A stretch of 64,000 nt of DNA from Pisolithus tinctorius (lineage: Eukaryota; Basidiomycota; Agaricomycetes; Boletales; Pisolithaceae). Each line of letters begins with the position of its first letter. Position 1 is the stretch's first letter. Shown piece by piece: positions 1 to 11,288 of the stretch. Below the pieces are notes generated by a model. That model did not search any database. It saw only the letters and a list, made by a program, of their open reading frames with translations, and had not been told where the DNA came from. Where the stretch lies: assembly GCA_024663395.1 (NCBI GenBank), contig JANFAH010000004.1, positions 2,356,001 to 2,420,000 on the forward strand, written 5' to 3'. The translations under genes and the position numbers were made by a program.

Positions 1-114
1 CGGAAGGGTTTAGCTTAACAGCACCTGTCCATGCTGTACTAGCGCTCCTCTTTCGCGAGCGCTTTATAGGCTGGAACAAGTTATCGCGACCCAAATGATC
101 GATTGCGGACCAGG

Positions 115-1119
115 ATGAAATCCTTCTCCGACTTCCCAGACGAAATTTTGCACGACATCCTGGCCCATGTCTTTTGGGTAGACGAGGATGTATTTGCATG
201 CCCGAAACCCATGTCGTCCCTCTGGGCGGTGTCCGAAGCTACAGAGGACGGGAGCGACACCCAAGAAACGCAGCACCACGACGACATTACTCGAACGGCT
301 GTTCCACTCGTGTGTAAACGATGGCTTAACGTGAGCACTCCTCTGCTCTACGAAACCGTTTTCCTTCGTACACGGCCCCAAGTCGTCTGTCTTGCCCGCA
401 CATTGCTCAGCGATTACACCCTTGGCCAAAATATCCGAAAACTCAGGGTAGAATGTGGGTTGGGTGTACCAGTCAACAAGATATTGCATTTTGCACCGAA
501 CATAGCACAGTTCGTCGTTGAGTTGGTTTGGGAGAAGGAAGAGCACACAATAGGTCTTGGGGCTGGATTGCAGGCTATCAATCCATCAAAAATCGTTTTG
601 ATTCAACGCTCTATGCCCCGCTACAATCGGCGCATCTCACCTCTCATCGCGGAGCTGTGTCAATACATCCCGACCTGGACGAAATTGGTACGTGGATGTC
701 TCATTTTCTCAGTTAATCCTTTGATGGATCAGTCGCAGACAACGCTGAGATACCCCTATGACCGGTTTCCAAGTCTATCTTCCAAGGATATTACCACTGC
801 GCTCCAAAAGATCCCCCATTTACGCACGCTCTACGTTCAATGCGGGTATTCAATCGATACGACGTTATTGGTCTCGCTTCTCGGCCCCCAAGGAGACAGT
901 ATAACGGAGATATACAGCGAAGCCCCGTTGGTGGACAACGAAGACAGCCGTATGTTTCTGACGCTGGCCGAGTTTTCCAAGTTGCGGCAAAAAGTGTTGT
1001 TCCCCGTTCCCGGTCCGTGGTCCGTGAGGCCATATAGGGCCTGTGCGCGGGAAGATGAGTACGTCACTTTCCACCATTCTCTGTTGTGCACGGGTAACAG
1101 TACAAGTATAGCAAGTTGA
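115..1119 (+). CDS. F-box domain protein
   Basis: The predicted protein has 334 residues. It opens with an F-box-like segment (FPDEILHDILAHVF at about residues 7-20, then PLVCKRWLN at about 67-75), the usual helix signature for binding Skp1 in SCF ubiquitin ligases. I start at the ATG at 115 because an upstream in-frame TTG at 103 is the only earlier start and the F-box begins a few residues after the ATG. The rest is leucine-rich and aperiodic, as in the large basidiomycete F-box family whose substrates are mostly unknown. The last residues read like sequence past a possible splice site, so the 3' end could be shorter or spliced. Family assignment is firm; the target is unknown. Confidence 0.75.
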   Translation: MKSFSDFPDEILHDILAHVFWVDEDVFACPKPMSSLWAVSEATEDGSDTQETQHHDDITRTAVPLVCKRWLNVSTPLLYETVFLRTRPQVVCLARTLLSDYTLGQNIRKLRVECGLGVPVNKILHFAPNIAQFVVELVWEKEEHTIGLGAGLQAINPSKIVLIQRSMPRYNRRISPLIAELCQYIPTWTKLVRGCLIFSVNPLMDQSQTTLRYPYDRFPSLSSKDITTALQKIPHLRTLYVQCGYSIDTTLLVSLLGPQGDSITEIYSEAPLVDNEDSRMFLTLAEFSKLRQKVLFPVPGPWSVRPYRACAREDEYVTFHHSLLCTGNSTSIAS

Positions 1120-1178
1120 ATCTTATCTGGACAGCGTAAGCTGGAGTGTTTATGCAGATTCCGTCTGGGAATTTGGAT

Positions 1179-2098
1179 CTACATGCAAGTCGAATCCCCA
1201 TCTGGCTTCGTGGCCTCGAGCTGCTGTGAGGAATGATGACGACTTTCCATGATCCTGTAAGAAGATGAACTCACCCCCGCTTTTCTTTTCATTTCGAAGT
1301 AGTCTCTATGTAACCCGCATTCTGTCTTACCTTGCTTTCCTGCCCATCGGCCCGCCCGCTCGCCGGCATCACCCTCACCACTCTTCGATGTACTATGCCA
1401 GTCTCCGACGCTTCTGTATCCCTGATCTATTAATTTGTTCCTTGGCACGTTGTTCTCTTTGATGTATTGTTCTACTTGTGCGAATGACCATGCAAACAGT
1501 GGATTCAGCTTCAGCAATCCCGTACTGTCCGCCTCCAGGGGCTGCAGCGAAGCACGCTGTGCCCCCTGGGATGCTCTTCGACCTGTTATGACAGATTGGA
1601 CCTTGAGTTGCTCATATGCACGTCGTCCCGGTTCGACCTAGCTCCACGTCAGTTCATGATATCTTTGGCAATCAGGTAGAAAGGACGTGCCTTGACGACG
1701 TAGTCATAGGTATCCTCATTTTGTTCCCATAGCTTCTCTCCCCACTTCTCCTCAAAATCTTCCACTGTCTCGCAACCCTCGGGCTTAAACACATGCACTT
1801 TCACCCCATACCTCTCTTCCACTTCAACAATCAACTCGTACGTCTCTGGAAAGTGATACAAAGTGTCGATAAATATAAGCGGTGGTCTCGACTCGGGTTG
1901 TGCGAGCTTGGAGAGCATATCGATTGCAACAAGGCCAGTGAGACCGAACGCGGTGGTCTGGTGCAGTCCCGGAAGATATTCGAGAGCCCATGCAAGAATC
2001 TGTTGGGGGTCTAGAGAGCGGAGGTGGGCATTGACTGTGGCGAGTTTCTCGGCCGAAAACGGGGGCTGCAGTGGCTTCTCGAATGCTGGCTCAGACAT
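1179..2098 (-). CDS. MET16: PAPS reductase (phosphoadenylyl-sulfate reductase, thioredoxin)
   Basis: This enzyme reduces PAPS to sulfite in cytosolic sulfate assimilation. The exons are complement(1691..2098) and complement(1179..1637), giving about 288 residues, a normal fungal length. The N-terminal part has the PP-loop-type fold (TTAFGLTGLVAIDML, then FIDTLYHFPETY). The C-terminal exon has TGRRASQGAQR, GDWHSTS and the catalytic cysteine in KTECGLH. The intron at 1638..1690 (53 nt) starts with GC, not GT: AAG/GCACGT, branch CTGAC, end CTAG. Splicing there joins VVK directly to VEPGRRAY, as in homologues. A 51-nt GTGAGT...CACAG segment at 1224..1274 is in frame and could be a second, optional intron in the tail. 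The gene diverges from the Dsc2-like gene. Confidence 0.9.
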
Positions 2099-2469
2099 TT
2101 AGAACTCAATGGGCAGGAGACTGGAATAATGAGAACGACAGATACGATTATATACCATCTGTGCTATCAGCCCGATCGCTGGCTTTGGTGACGATGGCGT
2201 TAGTATGACAATGCTGACAAACTGTCCATTTCGATCGAGAGCTGCCAGCAAGTCGCACCGTCCTCGATTAACCAAGGCACATCCCACAAAGAAACGGACT
2301 ACAAGGCCGTGGAGCAACTTGTACTGTGCACTACCACTCCATTTTACGATGACTGAGGACCGTACAGCCACCAACCCTCACACGCCGCTTCCTGCAGTCT
2401 CTGTGTTGCCCTAGGCCCACCGCAAGTGCAAGCCCGACTAGACTTGGACTCCCCTTGAACCGGAAAGCC
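2099..2469. promoter_or_regulatory. Shared upstream region of MET16 and the Dsc2-like gene
   Basis: These 371 bp separate the start codons of two divergent genes and must hold both promoters. I see no clear TATA box or recognisable operator. Confidence 0.5.
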
Positions 2470-3825
2470 ATGTCGTTCGAGCACGCTTCCGTTACAAAGG
2501 GTCTGCAGTGCAGTCGCCGTTCGACATGAACAAGTCCTTATGCGTACTCTTCACAGGGATCATGATGGCTTGTGCACTTACTTCCATTACGGCGGGTGTT
2601 TTCGATGTGAAGCATTATCTCCATCTCCAGGTTCGCTGAGCCCTGCATTACACGCCAATATGACGACTGACGCGCGAGTCCCCTGTTTCCAGTTAGTACC
2701 ACACCTCTCGCGTCATCACCAGGTATTGCAGTGAATCCATTCGGGACTCGAATATGACTGATCCTGAAACAGTCGTTTTTTTTTTTTTTTTTTTTTTTGC
2801 TTTTATGTTAGTACTGGCGTCTTTTAACGCACCACCTTGCATTCTCGAATTCGAGCGACCTCTTGCTTGCCGAGCTACTTCTCTACGGAGTCGGTGTAAA
2901 CATTGAGCGACAGTTCGGCAGTGTCAAGTTTGCGGTAAGTTACACTGTTTTCACCAGCACTTCCCTGATCTTGTGGCCTGACAATGTGCTTTGCAGTCAT
3001 TCACCATCGTCTCGGGGCTGGCATCGACGCTGCTAGAGTTCATGGCACTCCTACTACTGCATCGCGTAGGCGTGAACCATATACCAGGCGGACCATCTGC
3101 GATCGTCTTCAGCATGTTGTACCAGTGGTACAGACTGGTCCCAACAGCTTATCACTTCAAGATATTCGGCATGCCGTTGAGCAACAAGGCATTTACCTAT
3201 GTACTTGCATTACAAGTAGGTCTGTTCCCTGCTTTCTCTCGCTGAACTCAGGACATTTGTTTTCCAGCTTGCGTTGGGCCACGTACCCGGTTCACTTGTA
3301 TCCTCGTGTGTAGGACTTCTCGTTGGGTACATCTACCGTTCGGAACTCATCAACATTAAAACATGGCGAGTATCACCAACTGTAATCAATCTGTCTTCCC
3401 GCTTTCTATTGCCCCTCATTGGCTCGACTCGCCCACCGCGTCGATTCAATCGTGCTCGCCCCGAGCAGGTGGACTCCACAACAGAACTTGGGGATGAAGA
3501 GGTAATTACCACGGCCCCCGCCTCAGCACAGAGGAATGGACGCCCCAGTAGCGACGTTGCTGAAGGGAGTTCTGTGGTACGTGAATGGGTGAACGAACTG
3601 ACAGGAAGGACGGAGGAGGCTGCGACACGTATACGTACGCCTAGTGAAGTGGAGATCACGCAGTTGACGAGCATGTTCCCGGATACATCACGAGATGTGA
3701 TAGTCTCAACACTTCAGCAGAGGTAGGGTATTTTATTTTCTGTACTTGGACCACACTCTGAATTTTGTTTGTTTAGTCCCAATATCGAGTCCGCCGTGGA
3801 GATGCTCCTCGTGACATCTCGATAG
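2470..3825 (+). CDS. Dsc2/UBAC2-like rhomboid pseudoprotease with C-terminal CUE/UBA domain
   Basis: Exons join(2470..2500, 2557..2630, 2693..2722, 2812..2934, 2997..3215, 3268..3722, 3777..3825) sum to 981 nt and give 326 residues. The N-terminus has the UBAC2-like pattern KHYLHLQLVPHLSRHHQYW, then LLLAELLLYGVGVNIERQFG and several hydrophobic segments. The C-terminus has an ubiquitin-binding helix set, with MFPDTSRDVIVSTLQQ followed across the last intron by NIESAVEMLL. In fission yeast, Dsc2 is part of the Golgi Dsc E3 ligase that activates SREBP; human UBAC2 acts in ER lipid-droplet and ERAD control. No catalytic Ser-His dyad is evident, as expected of pseudoproteases. The first short exon is inferred from the best splice fit. 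Which of the two subfamilies it belongs to cannot be settled here. Confidence 0.72.
2776..2798 (+). repeat. T23 homopolymer inside an intron
   Basis: A run of 23 T lies in the 89-nt third intron (2723..2811) of the Dsc2-like gene, just before the TTAG acceptor. It forms an unusually long polypyrimidine tract. Confidence 0.9.
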
Positions 3826-5913
3826 GACCAACCACACTACCATTAGATATCGACTTCCGGCGTACTTTTCACATGTGCAATTCCCGGTTTATTATGAGTC
3901 CAGGCCGTACGCATGTATCAGTTGCTCAATGCTGTGAGAGTTCATTCTGGCGACGGGAGTTTTCTGAGCGAAACCCCCATCCAATACAATATATCCATGG
4001 GCTATGGGTTTGCCTTCAACTTCTGAGTGATTCGTGTCACGACGGCCTTACGATGCACCTTGCGAGTCCTCTAGTGCAGTGCAAAGACCGTGGGTAAGTC
4101 AACATTACATTTCTGTAAACATGCAGCAGCCAGCTTCACGAAAAGATCGCGAGAAACTCGGACATTAACGCGTTGTTGATGGCTCGAGGTACTCACGGAC
4201 CTTATCAACCACGCTGGTGGAAAATTCGCTTATACATGTGACTTCAACCTCCCGAATTCTCAAGTTTTTCATTCGTATTACCCTGGAAAGTGAAGTGAAT
4301 TCACGCTGTTTACATTTTATTGTGCGGTTGACACAAGGACATCACCAGCTACTGCGCGTGGTGAGCCATGCAGGGTCAGATTGCTGGTTAACACGCCATC
4401 GTATTCGTAGTCTATGAATTCCACGAGGCCTTGCCATGGAATGTATGCAGCAATTAATTCGACGCGAGATCTACTTCCGCCGCGAGCCCTCCAAGGGTCT
4501 TATGAAATCGTGAAGGCATTCCGAAATTACGGGTAGGTGAGCGATTGCACTGTGACGGCATGCACGAAGCGCATTGCACCGGATGAAACAGACAGCCAGT
4601 CCAAAAGCATTGTATTATCGGAATATGGATCGTCTCGTGCCCCGCCCATAGTATCACTCGACGTCACGTATGCATTACTCCTCGGAGATGCTGCATGATT
4701 ATCACAATGCTGTTGGCAGAATCCGTGGTGGCCACAAGTACTTGTCACGACCCAGACTTCATCTACCCTTGGCCAAACTGAATGCATTCGCATGATCCAT
4801 GGCGATCGGGCTCCACATGAAGACCTTAAGTAGAATGTTACGTGCGTGGAAACTGCGTGATAAAAAGGTTAGACTTTGATAAATGTCCAGCCAAGGTACA
4901 TCAAATTCTGATGTTGGCCATCGCGTGATGGTTAGCACAGCAATCATTGATTGTTGGTATTTGAAGATGCATATTAATCGGAGAAGTCGCTAGGGGCGTC
5001 CGTGACCACTCCGGGACTCGCGTATACAGCATCAGCCAGAAAAAGCAAATCCGAATAACCCGTGACAATATATTCTTTGTTTATTTCCTGTTTCTATCAC
5101 TCAGCAACTATGATCTCTCCGCGCCTTGGGGCCTAGGTTCGGGGGTCACTCAGCTGCAAATTAAAACCTCGACCCAAGCGATGACCCGAGGGGAGGGGTT
5201 TACCGGCTGACCAAGTGGCGCCTTGTTCACGAGGCGGTACATGTCAAAACCTCACGTTGGAATCATCACGGAGCCTGAGAAGCTGGCTGAGGTACTCCGT
5301 GGATAAAGGACAAAGGTAGGCGGCTGCGGAAAACCTCTTGGGTGACAGAACGTCCCGCTTCAGTCAGAATCCGTTACTATGGGTCTGTGTGGCTTGGGGC
5401 ATACGGCCCGCATCGACATCTTCCCATGGACCAGATATGTAGGCGCAAAATGCGCCGGCAATGTCGTTGCCGTACCTACGCCCACGGCTTGAGGGTGCAG
5501 CGTGCCCACGTATCATCGATCCATGGCCAAAAGTGGACACAACAATCACCATGAATCAGGTGAGCGTTGCTGCAAATCGGGATGTGCATTCCCCCCTAAG
5601 TAGCGTGGGCTGCATTCTCTCATCAATCCAAAGATAGATGGGTGGTGAGATAAACCCTGTAGCACACCCGCCGCGAAGAGGATTATTAAGCCAGTGACGA
5701 GGTCCGCGACTTGGGAACATCAAGGGTGATAAAATCAAATTTTTGAAAGGGATGCTGTCCAGCGCTTTCATAACATGTTTTCCTGTGTTGCATACCTGTT
5801 AATGGTCAAGAGATATCGAAACGTCGCGCCGCGTTTGTCAAAATTAGTTTTTCGTGCACACAAAGCTGTATATAGCTGAAATAAAATTGTACACCCATAT
5901 TTTCCGCGGACCG
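3826..5913. other. Intergenic, no gene recognised
   Basis: About 2.1 kb between the Dsc2-like gene and the 3' end of eIF3d. Only short, unrelated open frames are present on both strands. I see no protein motif, tRNA or repeat. Confidence 0.5.
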
Positions 5914-7937
5914 TTAAGCCGTTGACTCGTGTTCTTCCGCCTCGAATGTTTCACCCTCTTCTTCCTCGGTTGTGAATGCTGTCATTGGCACGGAGTATAA
6001 ACGGATGACGGGCTGTCATGGAAACCGATTAGTAGGTAAAGAACAGCATTCGCTGGTAGTCTTACTTTGTTAGGATCCTTAATTAGCACGTACTTGCCCT
6101 CCGGCATCTTCATACAGAGGTCAGCGATCGTCCTGACGATGCCCCAACCATTGGCAAGGGTGACATTAAGCTGAGCTGCAAAGTCGGCTGGTCGCATGGA
6201 TGCAGTGCTGAGAATTACATGGCGGCTGTTGTCTTTAGGGTTCACTCGTGAAATGTACCTAAGGCGATCGTGATTAGTCGAATATTGCGAATCAAATGTG
6301 TAGAACGACTCATACCCTATCTTCATGAGGTCAGCACCAGCCAGAATGCTCTGTACAGTCCACTTCGCTAGTTTACAGCTGTTGTTCTTCATCTCAGTCG
6401 CCACAACAGCACCTCGCTGAGAGTCCAGTTTCGACCGCCAGTCTTGGGCACCACCGGCCCCCGGAGCCCTGGGATCGAACTCGTTCAAGGCGCGAATCGT
6501 TGCAAGACCATGGCCATCCTGGGGATTGCCATGGCCAGGCAGGAAGGCATCGACCTCGGTGCGGACACAAAGCTTGATATCTTCATCTTCTGTTGCGCTG
6601 AGATCAAAGACACGATAGCGGTAGCCGCAAGAGGCCAAAGGCTCTGTCTCTCCTGGACCGTAAAAGGGGTTTGGACGGGCAAAGTCTACAGCAGTGCTCT
6701 CGATCACTGCTTGGAAGCCAAAATTCTGGTTTATATACGTGGCTTCGAGGGAGAGAGAAGTAGCTGAATTGATCGATGGCGTTTCCTGAGTGGATTTTTC
6801 AGATGGGTTGTTAGGGTTCGGTGGAGCAGGATCTTGTGGGGGATCCGATGCGTTTTCGTTGACCGTGACGGTGTCGAATGGACCACCGTCGCGTTTATCG
6901 AGGAAAAGGTGATTGCCCTCGCGCACGATGACAATGTCCCAAGGGTACACAGACCTTGGAGCGCACATGAGAACGGAAAGGATGACGTCGGTCGTGTAGA
7001 CCGTCGCAGTGTCCTTGGCAGCAAGCTGGAAAAAAAAAAAGAAAAAGATGAGACCCGTCGGGACGAAAGAATTAGCACCTGTATTACCTGCTGAATAACG
7101 GGATCATCCGACGTGGTTGTATTGTATTTAATGCGATCAGAGGGTTGCAGAGGCTTCTCGGTTTTGGTGGTGATCCGGTCGTAAACCTTGTCATACGCAA
7201 AAATCCGACCGTAGGTACCACTACAACAGAAGACACTTGAGCACCGTTCTAGTGATCACCGTACAATTCACGTACATGTCCTCTACCTCATCAACATCGA
7301 GCTTGAGTTTGGTGAGGCGATGGAATTCGATCTCTTCCAACATACTCCAATGCGGTGAAATAGTAACAGATGACTCGCGGGCACGATTTCCCTGTAACCA
7401 GAAATCAGGAAATCAGAGAAAAAGAAGAATAAGTATCAGCACTTTGTCCCAGTCCCTCCACCCTCTGCGACCTCCGCGCTGAAAACCACCTCTACCGGGG
7501 GTGAAGCCACCACGGGGCCTCTGAGCACCCCTGTTAGCAAATGAAGCAGAACCTCGCCCAGTGGCTCGTCCCCTTGTGAAAGCGTTACCCCGACGGGGCG
7601 GTGCAGCTTTGTTGTCGACCAGCGAAAAACTGGATTCGTCATCAACATGGAAGTATGCAAAGGCACTGGCCGTGCCGCTACCGAAGGCTTGAGCACCTTC
7701 TCGCCTAGAACGACTGGAAACACCCCGCGAATCGCGAGTAGCAGAGGCACCAGTGGTCGCTTGACGATTGTCGCTCATTGGATCGTTCCAGTCCGCGAAT
7801 CGGCCGAGTTTGTCTGATTTTGAGAACGGCGCATAGGGAATGTCCTTGAACTTGAACTGTTCTGGGATATTGGACGATGAAGGACCCCATCCGCCATCTG
7901 GGTTGTCGTGAATGGGTGGTAATGAAAACGATGCCAT
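5914..7937 (-). CDS. Translation initiation factor eIF3 subunit D
   Basis: Exons complement(5914..6012, 6066..7025, 7088..7220, 7276..7391, 7443..7937) give exactly 600 residues. eIF3d is the cap-binding subunit of the eIF3 complex that loads mRNA on the 40S subunit. The start ([21 protein letters not shown]) and [21 protein letters not shown] are typical of the N-terminus. A Gly-Arg rich stretch follows, encoded at about 7450-7560. Later come [41 protein letters not shown] and [15 protein letters not shown]. The protein ends in an acidic [12 protein letters not shown] tail, also typical. All four introns are GT-AG, 51-62 nt. The ATG at 7937 is chosen because the conserved start follows at once, although the frame stays open upstream. 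Confidence 0.96.
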
Positions 7938-8025
7938 TCCCTTGCGGTCGATAAGAAATTTCGAAGGTGTACGCGGAGGATGATAATACGTGGGAAAACC
8001 AACTTGAACGTGGCCTGCATTACCC
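7938..8025. promoter_or_regulatory. 88-bp divergent promoter region of eIF3d and IST3-like gene
   Basis: Only 88 bp separate the two start codons (7937 minus, 8026 plus). The 5' leaders must overlap or be extremely short, so the pair is likely to share control elements. No TATA box is obvious. Confidence 0.6.
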
Positions 8026-9210
8026 ATGAAGTAGGTGGGGCAGCCTTTGCAATCGGTAGCTTGCAGCTAACAATTTCTTGACAGCGTCGTCCGTGAAATT
8101 AACAAGATCAACGAGAGGGAACTTGCTCTCGGCGTCAGTGCATCGTGGCACGATGAATACAAGGGTAAGCGCACGGCATGCTCTGTTCACCCCCGCACGC
8201 TCAGACATGGCTAGATTCTGCTTACATTTTCATCGGAGGGCTTCATTACGACCTCACGGAGGGAGATGTCATTACCATCTTCTCCCAGTGCGTTTTAGCT
8301 CGTTCCTTCATGCACTCCAAGTTGACTGTACTCTCCATACAGGTATGGCGAGGTCATAGACGTGAACTTACCCCGTGACAAAAACACAGGGAAGACAAAG
8401 GGGTTTGGCTTCCTCATGTACGAAGATCAGAGGTCCACGGTACTGGCAGTAGATAATCTCAACGGCGCCGATGTTCTAAACCGGACATTGCGAGTTGACC
8501 ACGTGAAGAATTACAAACAACCCAAAGTCCAAAATGAAGATGGCGAATGGGTTGATGCAGAGGAGCCAAGCGTTAGCGCAAAGCCCCAGATGATCAAAGG
8601 TGAGCAGTTATCATGCTGACCGCATGGAGATGTATATGTCCCTGACACCTGCTCAGACGACGCACCTGAGACCGACTCAGACGCCTCGTCGGCCTTCTCC
8701 ATCGACCCGGAAGACCCAATGCGGGACTATTTGATAGAGAAGCGCAGAGAGATGAAGGCATTGCAGAAGTCGAAAAAATCTAAGAAAGGCAAACATAAGG
8801 ACGAGACGCCCGAGGAACGTAAGGCGCGGAAAGAAAGGAAACGCGAGAAGAAGTTACGGAAAGGGCAGAAGAAATCAGAAGGTATCAAAGGGGTAGAGGA
8901 GCTGCTCAAGAATCTGGGAGGCAGAGATGGACGCCGACCTTCCGATCGCAATGTTAAGGAAGAAGATCACTACTATCGAGACAGGTCACAGGAGATTGAC
9001 CGAAGGCGTTCTTCCTCTCCACCTTACAAGCGAAGGAGGGACTATTCACGTAGCCCTCCACCTGCGAGGGATCCCCGAGACCTCGATATGAGGAGCCGGT
9101 CCCCAAAGCGCGACACGCGACATCCCGGTCCGTCAGAACGCCACTACAACTACGGAGAAGGATATGAGGGTTCCCGCAGCTCCGTTTACGATGACAAGGG
9201 CAAAATCTAG
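8026..9210 (+). CDS. IST3/RBMX2-like RES-complex splicing factor (RRM protein)
   Basis: Exons join(8026..8030, 8085..8164, 8215..8287, 8343..8599, 8657..9210) sum to 969 nt, 322 residues. The protein starts [18 protein letters not shown]. It has one RRM with RNP2 (AYIFIGGL) and RNP1 ([10 protein letters not shown]), then the conserved [13 protein letters not shown]. Yeast Ist3 and human RBMX2 bind the U2 snRNP side of the spliceosome in the RES complex with Bud13 and Pml1. The tail is basic ([19 protein letters not shown]) and RS-like ([14 protein letters not shown]). The first coding exon is only ATGAA. It is supported by a GTAGGT donor, a CTAAC branch point and the conserved N-terminus that results. 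Confidence 0.9.
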
Positions 9211-10184
9211 GGTGCTGTGACATCTGGGATTGGGGCCATTCCGATCACTTCTAACCTCTCGGTACCTCTTTTCAAAGAAGTGACCTTGTGAACTTCCGGA
9301 ACGGCTCTGTCCCTGAAGGAATGCCATACGGCCTGCCGCCACGTGCCCCCTGCTCAACAACGTTTGATTGACATTTAATCCTCCCGACACCCGTCAGGAT
9401 TGTGATTTTGAGAAGGGTTCGGTATAAAGAAATTATCAATCCATGACGGTGCACGCAGGTAAGTATCTGTCTTTTTTTGGTCTCCGGGATGGAAGCCTTT
9501 CTTGGATCCTTCCAATGTGGGATTGGACTGCCGTTATCCTGTATCAACCGCCAACCGGGTTTGGTTCTTGGTTTCTTGTTTGTCGCTGCCACTCTATGTC
9601 CCTCGGAGTATAGAACCGGAATGATTCATCAGCAATGACTGTGAACCAAAATGTGACTGGCTGCAGGTTTATATCACAACACAGCCTGGACTGACCCTCG
9701 AGCCTGGTGAAGGGAGAGGAGGAGCTGTTTGTGAATCAAACCAGTTAAGCACGACACTATTTCTGTGTTTCGGACTCGAGCAAGGTGAATGAATCGATAC
9801 GGGCCGTTCGAGGATCCCATACAATTGGTAAATGAAAACGTAAGGTAGAGGGACTCCACATTCCACCAAGTCATGATCCTAATTCGAATAAATGAGACCT
9901 TTATTCTCCTTGGTGTGGTAATCATAGGGGTCATTTCCTAATTTTGGCGGACATTTTGTTGTCTCTCTTTGTTGGAATGGCATTACGACCGTGCGCATTT
10001 TCGTTGACAAGAGTGTTGCCTGGACACGATTGTAATTGTGAAGGCAACTGATAGTCGTTTCTTTTCTTCAAAGAACTAGACAATGGGAAGCCCGTGCAAA
10101 GGCATGAGAACCAGACATCTCACATAAATATGACGCGCTCGTGCAACGCGACTTCCCTGACAGAGATAACTAAGTGTCGAACTC
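9211..10184. other. Intergenic, no gene recognised
   Basis: About 970 bp holding the 3' region of the IST3-like gene and the upstream region of the next gene. Open frames here are short and lack recognisable motifs. Confidence 0.5.
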
Positions 10185-11288
10185 ATGGCACCAAGGACTC
10201 GGTCTGCTAGCGGAGCCATTAGCTCTCCTACCACGCCTTCTAAGCCGTCCGTGAGCACAGGCTCAAGCGGGTTACATACCCCCGGAAGTACTCCTCGTCG
10301 CACTCCCCATTGCACCAAGTGTGGTCGCCCGCGTGCGGGCCATCCTCGTTCTGGTTGCCCTTATGTTGCGCAGTCGAATCCACCTTCTCCCTCCAACAAA
10401 TCGAAACCCGTCTCTGAAACCACAGCACCTCATCCAGACGATGACATAGCGGACGACTTGTCGTCGTTGCGCCTCGTCACTCCCACCGAAGAAACAGGAT
10501 TAGTAGTAGATCGGACAAAACGTCTCAAACGTCGCCTCTCAGTCCGATTTGCGCTTGTTCCTGCAGAGACACTGGCCTCGCTGTCCTCCTCAAGTTCCGA
10601 ACTCGTGGAGAAGCTATTGACGCCAGGAATGATGGGTGACACGTGCGATAGTGATGATTATGGGGGGGTGCTACAGTGGAAGAGGTCGCTCATCCACGCG
10701 GAGCCTGCCTCGCACGCACTAGCCGCACGTGTTGTTACTGCTGTGGACGAGGAGAAAAAACCGATACGGGTTACTGGGACACTACTGTCGCGTGAGATGC
10801 CGGGCACTCTATTCACCCCAACCGCGAGCCTCACGTCGACCGAGCCATTATCTGATGGCAACATTGGAGGATCGATCAACATGGACGACACCTTATTTTT
10901 GCTCCCGGATCCGGATATTAAGAAGCCCAAAGCTTTGCAGCGCACTATGAGCATCGAGCAACGCTCACTCTTTTTGGAGCGTCTTAGTCGCTCCTCTGAG
11001 AGCGCACCCGCCACCTTGGTATCCATCTCAAATGATGAAGTGGTGAGCGTCCGTCAGGACGCAGAGAAGATTGGATTTATTGTCCGGGAACTCTCTAGCG
11101 GTAGGCAAGATGGTCAAAGGTGGATGATATTGGGCACGGACTCCCATGCTATGGATTTGCTGGAGAAGAGGTTCGATGAGGAAGATCGGAAGAAAGCGAA
11201 TGCGCAATGTGGAGGAAAGCTTAAAGCCGTCGCAGGGGGTGTGCTCTTGGGCGCCGTGGCGACCTGGACCGGCCTTGCACTTTCTTAA
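10185..11288 (+). CDS. Unknown protein: N-terminal CxxC zinc-knuckle-like motif, C-terminal hydrophobic anchor
   Basis: A single exon encodes 367 residues. I do not recognise the family. The first 75 residues are Ser/Thr/Pro rich and contain CTKCGRPRAGHPRSGC (C-x2-C-x6-H-x4-C), which could bind a metal ion. An Arg-rich patch (KRLKRRLSVRF) lies near residue 115. The last residues (about 348-367, GGVLLGAVATWTGLALS) form one hydrophobic, glycine-rich segment, fitting a tail-anchored or outer mitochondrial or ER membrane protein. The ATG at 10185 is the first in a frame with consistent coding character. Intronless genes are rare in this window. I infer a membrane-tethered regulatory protein with low certainty. 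Confidence 0.65.
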   Translation: MAPRTRSASGAISSPTTPSKPSVSTGSSGLHTPGSTPRRTPHCTKCGRPRAGHPRSGCPYVAQSNPPSPSNKSKPVSETTAPHPDDDIADDLSSLRLVTPTEETGLVVDRTKRLKRRLSVRFALVPAETLASLSSSSSELVEKLLTPGMMGDTCDSDDYGGVLQWKRSLIHAEPASHALAARVVTAVDEEKKPIRVTGTLLSREMPGTLFTPTASLTSTEPLSDGNIGGSINMDDTLFLLPDPDIKKPKALQRTMSIEQRSLFLERLSRSSESAPATLVSISNDEVVSVRQDAEKIGFIVRELSSGRQDGQRWMILGTDSHAMDLLEKRFDEEDRKKANAQCGGKLKAVAGGVLLGAVATWTGLALS

